Positions 1-5,903 of a stretch of 8,168 nt of DNA are shown in pieces (position 1 is the first letter of the stretch; each line of letters opens with the position of its first letter). Both the position numbers and the translations under genes were made by a program. Below the pieces are notes generated by a model that saw only the letters and a program-made list of their open reading frames with translations, searched no databases and was not told the origin of the DNA. Source of the stretch: Candidatus Parvarchaeota archaeon (GTDB lineage Archaea > Nanobdellota > Nanobdellia > CSSed11-243R1); NCBI GenBank assembly GCA_003563585.1, contig PWUQ01000024.1, positions 1 to 8,168 on the forward strand. The letters run 5' to 3'.

Positions 1-255
1 CAAAAAAAATACAGAGAAGTAGGTTCAGGCTCAAACACAACAGATTATCAAGCAAGAAAAACAAATATCAAAGTTGGAAAATATGGTGGAGGTAAAGAAA
101 TTCTGCACACATTAAATTGTACGGCAGTCGCAACCCAAAGAACTATATGTGCTATTCTTGAAAACTTCCAACAAAAGAACGGCAGCGTAAAAATACCAAA
201 AGCGCTTCAAAAATATGTTGGAATTAAAAAATTGGTGCCAAAAAATGAAAAATAA
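1..255 (+). CDS. serS: Seryl-tRNA synthetase, C-terminal fragment (5' end outside window)
   Basis: This is the last 84 codons of a gene that begins before the window; it reads open from base 1 to the TAA at 253-255. Seryl-tRNA synthetase is a cytoplasmic class II enzyme that charges tRNA-Ser using ATP and serine. The fragment carries a typical late catalytic-domain block: SNTTDYQARKTNIK (fragment residues 11-24), where most relatives have SNCTDYQARR. Class II motif 3 follows, LHTLNCTAVATQRT (35-48), with the ATP-binding arginine at R47, then AILENFQQ and the usual end, KIPKALQKYVG (64-74). A short basic tail, KKLVPKNEK, follows. The last 11 nt overlap the next small gene, so the two are probably co-transcribed. 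Family assignment is by motif recognition and is secure; the N-terminal tRNA-binding arm cannot be seen. Confidence 0.95.
   Translation, partial: QKKYREVGSGSNTTDYQARKTNIKVGKYGGGKEILHTLNCTAVATQRTICAILENFQQKNGSVKIPKALQKYVGIKKLVPKNEK
234..237 (+). promoter_or_regulatory. Shine-Dalgarno GGTG for the 48-aa small gene
   Basis: GGTG lies 7 nt upstream of the ATG at 245, inside the serS coding sequence. It matches part of the archaeal anti-Shine-Dalgarno target (GGAGGTGATC) at a normal spacing. It supports translation of the small overlapping gene from this ATG by a ribosome working on the serS message. Four bases can match by chance, so this is supporting evidence only. Confidence 0.5.
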
Positions 256-391
256 AAAAGCGGTAACATCAGAAGTTTTTGTTATTGTTCTTTTAGTATG
301 TGTTTTAGCAGCAATTGTAGTAATTTGGCTAATGTGGAGTAGGAGAGGAAGAGAACTTTTAGAGATGCTTTCTGCAATGTTTCTGCTTTAA
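245..391 (+). CDS. Small single-pass membrane protein with type IV pilin-like N-terminus (48 aa)
   Basis: The ATG at 245 opens a 48-codon frame ending in TAA at 389-391. I do not recognise a named family. The protein has a short basic start (MKNKK), then A-V-T-S-E and a hydrophobic stretch of about 21 residues (roughly 11-31, VFVIVLLVCVLAAIVVIW), followed by a basic SRRGR patch and a hydrophobic end (LLEMLSAMFLL). The order of basic residues, small residue, glutamate and hydrophobic helix resembles a class III signal peptide of archaeal pilins, with possible cleavage after A6 (KKA/VTSE). The glutamate would then be at +4 rather than the usual +5, and there is almost no globular domain. A plain small membrane protein is the alternative. 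It overlaps the end of serS by 11 nt, has a GGTG site at a good distance, and ends 38 nt before the PINA-type ATPase gene. Coding status is likely but unproven. Confidence 0.6.
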   Translation: MKNKKAVTSEVFVIVLLVCVLAAIVVIWLMWSRRGRELLEMLSAMFLL

Positions 392-398
392 TAACAAG

Positions 399-408
399 TA
401 TTTTAAAT
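399..408 (+). promoter_or_regulatory. TATA box for the PINA-type ATPase gene
   Basis: TATTTTAAAT contains the octamer TTTTAAAT (401-408), which ends 21 nt before the ATG at 430. That places the expected transcription start at or very near the start codon, so the message is probably leaderless. No Shine-Dalgarno sequence precedes this ATG, which fits. The same octamer at the same distance precedes two other starts in the window. Confidence 0.6.
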
Positions 409-429
409 GGGTATTTTTAATAGTATTTT

Positions 430-1974
430 ATGAAAAATGTATATGTACCAGACACAAGCGCAATAATCGACGGCGTTATGTCTAAAATGATTGAAAAAAA
501 AGAATTGACTAAAGGTAAGATTCTTGTTCACAATGCAGTTATTTCTGAATTAGAAAATCAAGCAAATCGTGGAAGAGAAGTAGGTTTGATTGGATTAAAA
601 GAATTACAAAAATTAAAAGAAACTACAAAAAATATCGAAGGTATTGATTTAGAATTCAGAGGTGAAAGACCAAAGGAGTTTGAAATAAAATATGCCAAGT
701 CCGGAGAAATAGACGCCATGATAAGGGATTTGGCAATAAAAGAAGATGCTATATTCATAACATTGGATAGAGTTGATGCAGAAGCTGCAAAAGCTCAGGG
801 ACTTGAAGTAATTTTTATAGAAGTAGAGGAAGAGATAAAAAAATTAAAATTCAAAAAATACTTCGACGACAAAACAATGTCTATTCATTTGAGGGAAGGA
901 ATAAAACCTACCGCCAAAAAAGGTGTTCCTGGAAATTGGAAAATAGAAACAATAGATAAAAAAACGCTCGAAAAGGAAGAAGTGGAAGAAATAGCTCAAG
1001 AAATTATAGAAAAAGCAAAAACTGGGAGCGCGGGTTCATTCATAGAAACTGAAAGGCGCGGAAGTGTTATAGCGCAAATAGAAAATTATAGAATTGTTAT
1101 AACAAAACCTCCTTTTGCAGATGGGTGGGAAATAACCATTGTTCATCCTATAAAAAAACTCAGCTTGAACGATTATAAACTGCCTAAAAAAATAATGGAT
1201 AGATTCGAAACCAAAGCGTCAGGAATACTTATATCTGGAGCGCCTGGACATGGAAAGTCAACTTTCGCAGAAGCTCTGGCAGAATTTTACATGAAAAAAG
1301 GGAAGGTTGTAAAAACAGTTGAAGCTCCAAGAGATTTAAGACTTGATGCTGAAATAACTCAATACAGCAAAGCGTTGGGAAGCACAGATGAAATAAAAGA
1401 TGTGCTTCTATTAAGCAGACCTGATTATACTATATTTGATGAAATGAGAAGCCATAAAGACTTCTTTTTATATTCTGATTTAAGATTGGCAGGAGTGGGC
1501 ATGGTTGGAATAGTTCATGCCACATCTCCAATAGATTCAATCCAAAGGTTCATAAGAAAAATAGAACTTGGAATGATTCCATCTATTATAGATACAGTGA
1601 TATTCATAGAGGATGGAAAAATAGCAAAAATTTATTCACTAAAAATGTCTGTTAAAGTTCCAAGCGGAATGACTGAAAGCGATTTAGCTCGTCCTATTAT
1701 AGAAATAACTGATTTTTTTACCGATGCGCCCGAATATGAAGTCTATACATTCGGAGAAGAAACTGTTGTGATTCCTGTAACTCCCAAAAAAGGAATTGAA
1801 AGCGAAATAAAAAATTCTTTGGGTATGAAAAATCTAAAAGTAGAAGTGCGAGATGGGATAGCGTATGTTTATGCAGATAAAAAACAAGTAAAAAAGATAA
1901 TAGGTAAGGGTGGAAAAAGAATAAGAAATCTTGAAAGAAGTATAGGAATCCCTATAGAAGTTTTGCCAAGATGA
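430..1974 (+). CDS. PINA-type ATPase: PIN nuclease domain, PilT-like ATPase and KH domain
   Basis: A 514-residue protein of the archaeal PINc-ATPase family (COG1855 type). Residues 1-130 form a PIN domain with the expected acidic site: D8 (VPDTS), E40 (SELE), D95 (GEIDAM), and D113 with D116 (TLDRVD). After a charged linker rich in Lys and Glu comes a PilT/VirB11-like ATPase (about 205-430), with Walker A GAPGHGKST at 270-278 (K276), a Walker B-like IFDEMR (335-340) and a conserved HATSP (363-367). A KH RNA/DNA-binding domain closes the protein (about 468-512) with the GxxG loop at G492-G495. A family member, PINA of Sulfolobus, is a hexameric ATPase that acts on Holliday junctions; a role in recombination or RNA handling is inferred here. 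The start is supported by the TATA box and by D8 lying close to the N-terminus. The gene converges on the protease gene with a 5-nt gap. Confidence 0.93.
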   Translation: MKNVYVPDTSAIIDGVMSKMIEKKELTKGKILVHNAVISELENQANRGREVGLIGLKELQKLKETTKNIEGIDLEFRGERPKEFEIKYAKSGEIDAMIRDLAIKEDAIFITLDRVDAEAAKAQGLEVIFIEVEEEIKKLKFKKYFDDKTMSIHLREGIKPTAKKGVPGNWKIETIDKKTLEKEEVEEIAQEIIEKAKTGSAGSFIETERRGSVIAQIENYRIVITKPPFADGWEITIVHPIKKLSLNDYKLPKKIMDRFETKASGILISGAPGHGKSTFAEALAEFYMKKGKVVKTVEAPRDLRLDAEITQYSKALGSTDEIKDVLLLSRPDYTIFDEMRSHKDFFLYSDLRLAGVGMVGIVHATSPIDSIQRFIRKIELGMIPSIIDTVIFIEDGKIAKIYSLKMSVKVPSGMTESDLARPIIEITDFFTDAPEYEVYTFGEETVVIPVTPKKGIESEIKNSLGMKNLKVEVRDGIAYVYADKKQVKKIIGKGGKRIRNLERSIGIPIEVLPR

Positions 1975-1975
1975 A

Positions 1976-1994
1976 TTTTTTAGTCTCCTTTTTT
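1976..1994 (+). terminator. Candidate T-tract terminator after the PINA-type gene
   Basis: Two runs of six T (1976-1981 and 1989-1994) follow the TGA of the ATPase gene directly, without a hairpin. Archaeal RNA polymerase commonly terminates at such U-rich tracts. The tracts lie in the last codons of the convergent protease gene, where they also encode its final Lys-Lys residues, so they may owe part of their existence to coding constraint. Confidence 0.4.
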
Positions 1995-4900
1995 AATTTC
2001 TAGGTATGCTAATATTCCAAGTATTATCATTGCGAACACAAATCCACCTATAAAAATATAATTTATTTCTTCTTCTTTTGGTTCGGAAATTGTTTTTGTT
2101 GGTTCTGTTTTGTGTGTTTCTTCTGGGATTTCTTCTGGCTCATCTATCTCATCTACTTCTTCATCAATTTTTTCTATTTCCTCTACCCTTAATCTTTCAA
2201 TGGATAAATATGCATAACCGTGGCTTATTTTTTCCAGGTGTATACTTATGTCATTGATACCGTTCCTCAATATGTCTACTTCTTTGGTTTCTCCTATGTC
2301 TAAATTTAAGTCTATTGTTCTCGAACGAATCCTTATAGAAACTCTGTCCGAATACATTGAACGTATTCTTAATGTATGTTCTTTATTGTCTATTGAAAAG
2401 GTTAGCGTATCATGAATTTTCATACGAGATTCTATTTTTTCATCTTCAGTCCATTCAATTAGTTCGGATTCTGGCTCGGGTTCTCTGGGCGCGGAACCGC
2501 CTCCACTCCAAGAAGATATTCTTACGACAAATGAAATTTTTTTGTGGCTTATGTGTCCTACAGAGTCATTAGCCCACACATGTAATATATGACTGCCTTG
2601 AGAAAACGAAATTGTGTGGGGTTCTATGTACGTTATGTTTTTCTCATCATCTTCATCATCTTCTTCTATCATATACCAAATTCTATCGATATCACTATGT
2701 TCGTCTTCCGCAAATATTTCAATTAGAATGTTTCTGTTGCTGTATGTAACTCCTTTTGGAGATATTATTTCTAACACGGGTGGTGTTGTGTCCAAAATTA
2801 TTTTTCTGGTTTCTGTTGTTCTAACATTTCCGTATTTAGTATTATTAACAGTTGCATTTAAAAAATATATTCCATCTGGCAGATTTGTGAAATTGTGATA
2901 TAATTCTGTTTCATTAGTTGATTGAATATACATCATATTTTCTTCATCATAAAGGTAAATTGTTGTCTTGTTTAAATCGTCTGTATTATCTGTTGTTGCA
3001 TTTACAGCTATATATTTTTGATTGTGTGTGCCAGCTTCTGTTGTTGGTGAAACAAATTTTATTTCTGGGAGTGTTGAGTCTATAACTTCAAATGTTTTGT
3101 TTGTTGTATTTTCATTTCCGATTGTATCATTTGCCCAAAGTTTTATTGTATAATTTCCTAACAACTTCAAAATTTCCGGCTCAAAAATAATTTCTCCTGT
3201 TGCATTTTTTGAATTGATAATGGTTGTTTGATTTGGATAAAAAGCTTCAAATAAAACACTATCTAATTCATAATTATCTGTCGCAGTCCAATTGATTTTA
3301 ATATATTCTTCTGCAAATTCGATTTCGGTTGTATTTGCTTCTAATTCTATATTTGGATTTTTTGTATCTACTTTCGTGGTGAATACGGAAAATATTGAGA
3401 TGTTTCCGGAATATATATGGTCCTCATTAATACCTGATTCAAAAATTGGATTCCATGTTCCGTTAAACTTCCATATCATCAGATTTTCTTTTTGATATTC
3501 TTTTAAATTACTCAGGTCATCTTCATCATAAGATATGTTTAAAGACATCCAAGAACTTTCGGATGTATTTGTAATGTTCAAAAAATGATTTATATGCGAG
3601 AATCCATCTTTAATTTCTATAGGTTCTGAATATATCAATCCTATATCTTTAGCTTCAAATGAAATTGTTATGTTTTTCGTTAAATTCCCAATGGTTAAAT
3701 TTTCTGTTTGTGCTAAGGAACTATTTGCCATATAAAAATCCCATTTGCTGTTATTAAGTGTAGTTGTATTTTCTATTAAACTTTCAGATGAGTTATTCAA
3801 AACAATGCTGATGGTATAATTTGATATGACACAATTTTTAATAATTGAATTATTTGAATTATTCAAAAATATTCCATTATCTGTTTTATTTCCGGTGATA
3901 GAATGTCCTTGACAATCTATTGTTTTATTTTGAGCTTCTAAAATTATGCAACTGTCATTATGATAAATGTCTTCTTCTATATAGACAACTGAACAAATTT
4001 CATCATTTATTTTATGTGTACAACTTTCACAACAATTGCAATTGCAATAGATATGTTCTAATGAGTCCATCAAATTAATTCTTGGATACTCATAATTTTC
4101 ATCTGAAATTCTGTCTTTTGTTTTGTTTAGAATTTCTCTTACTTGAGACACATTTAAATTTTCGCTGTTAACATTTTGATTATATTCATTTAACAAAGCA
4201 ATCGCTCCGGAAACTGCCGGCGTTGCCATGCTTGTCCCAGACTTGCTTCCAAAATTATTGGTTAAAATTGTTGAAATTATACTTTGCCCGGGAGCTAAAA
4301 AATCTAACAAATTTCCTCTGTTTGAAAACGATGAGATGAAGTCTGATTTATTTGTAGAACCAACTGAAATAACATTTTCTATGCATGCTGGAGCAGTTAT
4401 CTGATTAAATTGTCCGTCGTTTCCTGATGCCGCGACTACTACAATACCTGCGTCTGTTGCAGCATTAACTGCTGTTGCGATTCCACTGTTGTCATTTTCA
4501 CAATCAATTATATTATTCCAATATAAATTTTTCATGCCCAAGCTCATGCTTATAATAGAAATATTAAATTCTTCTGAATTATTTAAGCACCAGTCTATAC
4601 CTTTAATTATACTATTTGAACTTCCCGAACCCTCATCATCCATTGCTTTTATCGCGATAATTTTTGCACCTGGCGCAACACCTTTGTAAGTTTCGTTTTG
4701 GCTTGCGATAATTCCTGCAACATGTGTTCCGTGACTATGTCCATCCATACATGGTGAAGGATTTGATTCATTGCAGACTATAACTTCTTGTAATGTATTT
4801 GCTCCTGCGATAACAATATTACCCCAACCATCTCCTAAATATGTGTGAGTGTAATCGACACCTGTGTCAATAACACAAACGGTTTGTCCAGTACCATTAT

Positions 4901-5303
4901 ATCCTGTGTGATCAATATAATCTTTAGATTTGATTATTTCGGTAACGTTGTTCATCATTAGATAAACTTCCCTGTCTGGAGAAATACTTGAAACTATTGG
5001 GTTTTTTTCAACTAATCTTAAATTTTCCTCTGTTGCCTCTATAGCAATAACTGGAAAATTCGAATATTCATAAATAACTTTAAAGTCTTCCTCCGAAAAA
5101 TCGTTTAAAAAGTTTTTTTGTATTTCTGAAATAGAAATTTGATTGGATTGGATTGAAAATTCTTCATTTCCTTTTTCATGATTTAATGCCACTAAATAAA
5201 TTTCGGGGTTTTCTTTTGATTGTGTTCCAAAAACGCTGGAAATAGATATAACTGAAAATAATATAATAGTGATAATTAATAACAAGGATTTATTTTTTTC
5301 CAC
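1980..5303 (-). CDS. Secreted, membrane-anchored subtilisin-like (S8) serine protease with NosD-like and Ig-like regions
   Basis: A 1107-residue protein starting at GTG 5303-5301; an in-frame stop at 5312-5310 excludes a longer form. In order: signal peptide (1-26); I9-type inhibitory propeptide (about 32-115); S8 catalytic domain (about 130-410) with D146 (VIDTG), H191 (HGTHVAG), oxyanion N295 (ASGND) and S358 (GTSMATP), all intact. Next are a cysteine cluster (C420, C422, C424, C425, C428, C437), a right-handed beta-helix-like stretch of NosD type (about 440-545, with TIDCQGHSITG), a spacer, and three Ig-like repeats (about 645-740, 741-838, 838-928, one opening DTTPP). The C-terminal part has a Gly/Pro linker (932-946), a basic beta-rich domain (about 950-1038), a Glu/Pro stalk (1040-1080), a membrane helix (1081-1101) and a short charged tail. 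I count about 44 N-X-S/T sequons, none after residue 912. The likely role is cell-surface proteolysis; the substrate is unknown. The gene is divergent from the kinase cluster. Confidence 0.93.
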   Translation of the reverse strand: MEKNKSLLLIITIILFSVISISSVFGTQSKENPEIYLVALNHEKGNEEFSIQSNQISISEIQKNFLNDFSEEDFKVIYEYSNFPVIAIEATEENLRLVEKNPIVSSISPDREVYLMMNNVTEIIKSKDYIDHTGYNGTGQTVCVIDTGVDYTHTYLGDGWGNIVIAGANTLQEVIVCNESNPSPCMDGHSHGTHVAGIIASQNETYKGVAPGAKIIAIKAMDDEGSGSSNSIIKGIDWCLNNSEEFNISIISMSLGMKNLYWNNIIDCENDNSGIATAVNAATDAGIVVVAASGNDGQFNQITAPACIENVISVGSTNKSDFISSFSNRGNLLDFLAPGQSIISTILTNNFGSKSGTSMATPAVSGAIALLNEYNQNVNSENLNVSQVREILNKTKDRISDENYEYPRINLMDSLEHIYCNCNCCESCTHKINDEICSVVYIEEDIYHNDSCIILEAQNKTIDCQGHSITGNKTDNGIFLNNSNNSIIKNCVISNYTISIVLNNSSESLIENTTTLNNSKWDFYMANSSLAQTENLTIGNLTKNITISFEAKDIGLIYSEPIEIKDGFSHINHFLNITNTSESSWMSLNISYDEDDLSNLKEYQKENLMIWKFNGTWNPIFESGINEDHIYSGNISIFSVFTTKVDTKNPNIELEANTTEIEFAEEYIKINWTATDNYELDSVLFEAFYPNQTTIINSKNATGEIIFEPEILKLLGNYTIKLWANDTIGNENTTNKTFEVIDSTLPEIKFVSPTTEAGTHNQKYIAVNATTDNTDDLNKTTIYLYDEENMMYIQSTNETELYHNFTNLPDGIYFLNATVNNTKYGNVRTTETRKIILDTTPPVLEIISPKGVTYSNRNILIEIFAEDEHSDIDRIWYMIEEDDEDDEKNITYIEPHTISFSQGSHILHVWANDSVGHISHKKISFVVRISSWSGGGSAPREPEPESELIEWTEDEKIESRMKIHDTLTFSIDNKEHTLRIRSMYSDRVSIRIRSRTIDLNLDIGETKEVDILRNGINDISIHLEKISHGYAYLSIERLRVEEIEKIDEEVDEIDEPEEIPEETHKTEPTKTISEPKEEEINYIFIGGFVFAMIILGILAYLEIKKGD
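3993..4046 (-). other. Cysteine-rich cluster at the protease/beta-helix junction
   Basis: Residues 420-437 of the protease contain CNCNCCESC followed by C437, six cysteines in 18 residues. It sits directly between the catalytic domain and the NosD-like beta-helix, which carries further cysteines at 452, 464 and 491. From memory, similar Cys-rich leaders precede NosD-like repeats in other archaeal surface proteins. Disulfide cross-linking outside the cell, or metal binding, are both possible. Confidence 0.7.
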
Positions 5304-5324
5304 ATTAAATTAAATATTTCTATA

Positions 5325-5332
5325 ATTTAAAA
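5325..5332 (-). promoter_or_regulatory. TATA box for the S8 protease gene
   Basis: On the - strand, TTTTAAAT runs from 5332 to 5325, leaving 21 nt before the GTG start at 5303. This is the archaeal TATA spacing for a leaderless transcript and supports the GTG start. Confidence 0.55.
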
Positions 5333-5335
5333 CTT

Positions 5336-5343
5336 TTTTAAAT
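5336..5343 (+). promoter_or_regulatory. TATA box for the kinase/M24/TctA-like cluster
   Basis: TTTTAAAT leaves 20 nt before the ATG at 5364. It is the only promoter-like element I see for the three-gene cluster 5364-8032, since the later genes overlap or nearly abut. Confidence 0.55.
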
Positions 5344-5363
5344 TTGAAATTGTTTGTTTTAAT

Positions 5364-5903
5364 ATGATAATATTAATAACAGGAACCCCTTGTGTAGGCA
5401 AAAACACTATTGGAAATCTTGTTGCAGAAAAGATTGGTGCGGAAATTTTAGATTTAAGAAAAATCGCTGAAAAGTATGGGTTTCTTGAAACAAAAAATGA
5501 TGTGGTTTTTATAGATGAGACTAAAATAACTAGCGCTGTAAAAAAAGAAATTGAAAAAAATAGAAATTATGTAATCGCCTCACATGTGGCGCAATATGTT
5601 TCTCCTGGAATTGTTGATTTTTGTTTTGTTTTGAGATGCAACCCAGATATTTTAAAAAACAGACTTCAGGAAAGAAAATATTCAAAAGAAAAAATTGAGG
5701 AAAATATTTTGTGTGAAGTTTTAGATTCTTGTTTAATAGAATCTTTGGAACTCAAACACGAGAAACATTTATATGAGATAGATACAACAAATAAGAAACC
5801 AAGAGATATAGCTAATGAAATTTTAGATATTATAAAAAACAAAAAAACGCCTTTTTTTGGTGATGTTTCGTGGACAGAATTGAAAAGATTAAAAATATTT
5901 TAG
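5364..5903 (+). CDS. AK6/Fap7-type nucleoside monophosphate kinase, likely ribosome-maturation ATPase
   Basis: A 179-residue P-loop kinase, the usual length for archaeal AK6/Fap7 homologues. The P-loop GTPCVGKNT is at residues 7-15 (K13). D51 lies in FIDETK, the conserved ASHVAQY is at 72-78, FVLRCN (88-93) matches the family's VFVLRTD-like strand, and the LID-like block R100-L-Q-E-R-K-Y ends in ENILCE (113-118), as in human AK6. The C-terminal GDVSW (166-170) fits the aromatic end seen in archaeal members. Family members have adenylate kinase/ATPase activity; Fap7 works with ribosomal protein uS11 in late small-subunit maturation, so that role is inferred here. In the P-loop, N14 follows the lysine where relatives usually have Ser or Thr. 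The gene heads the + strand cluster and overlaps the next by 34 nt. The start is supported by the TATA box and by beta-strand 1 beginning at residue 2. Confidence 0.9.
   Translation: MIILITGTPCVGKNTIGNLVAEKIGAEILDLRKIAEKYGFLETKNDVVFIDETKITSAVKKEIEKNRNYVIASHVAQYVSPGIVDFCFVLRCNPDILKNRLQERKYSKEKIEENILCEVLDSCLIESLELKHEKHLYEIDTTNKKPRDIANEILDIIKNKKTPFFGDVSWTELKRLKIF
5859..5864 (+). promoter_or_regulatory. Shine-Dalgarno GGTGAT deciding the GTG start of the M24 gene
   Basis: GGTGAT exactly matches a six-base part of the archaeal anti-Shine-Dalgarno target and lies 5 nt before the GTG at 5870, within the last codons of the kinase gene. It supports the GTG start, which puts a normal-length creatinase-like N-terminal domain on the protein. 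Confidence 0.7.

Larger units (their letters stand above)
5304..5363. promoter_or_regulatory. 60-bp divergent promoter region between protease and kinase cluster
   Basis: This intergenic region is nearly all A and T and separates the GTG of the protease from the ATG of the kinase. Each strand has a TTTTAAAT octamer pointing outward: - strand at 5332-5325 and + strand at 5336-5343, with only 3 bp between them. Each is 20-21 nt from its own start codon. Two TBP/TFB complexes could hardly bind both at once, so the genes may compete for initiation. No Shine-Dalgarno sequence is visible for either start. Confidence 0.6.

Noticed and set aside
430..1974. PIN-domain protein as a VapC toxin of a toxin-antitoxin pair
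   Set aside because: The PIN domain is fused to a PilT-like ATPase and a KH domain, the architecture of the PINA family, and the neighbouring small gene encodes a membrane helix rather than a VapB-like DNA-binding antitoxin.
2643..2666. GAA/GAT-type simple repeat as a possible microsatellite or slippage site
   Set aside because: It is short and imperfect and is explained by an acidic Glu/Asp run (residues 880-887) in the third Ig-like region of the protease.
2614..2898. 94-codon open frame on the + strand inside the protease gene
   Set aside because: It is antisense to the protease and its Ser run simply mirrors the protease's acidic Glu/Asp run at 2643-2666; there is no independent promoter, ribosome site or recognisable domain.
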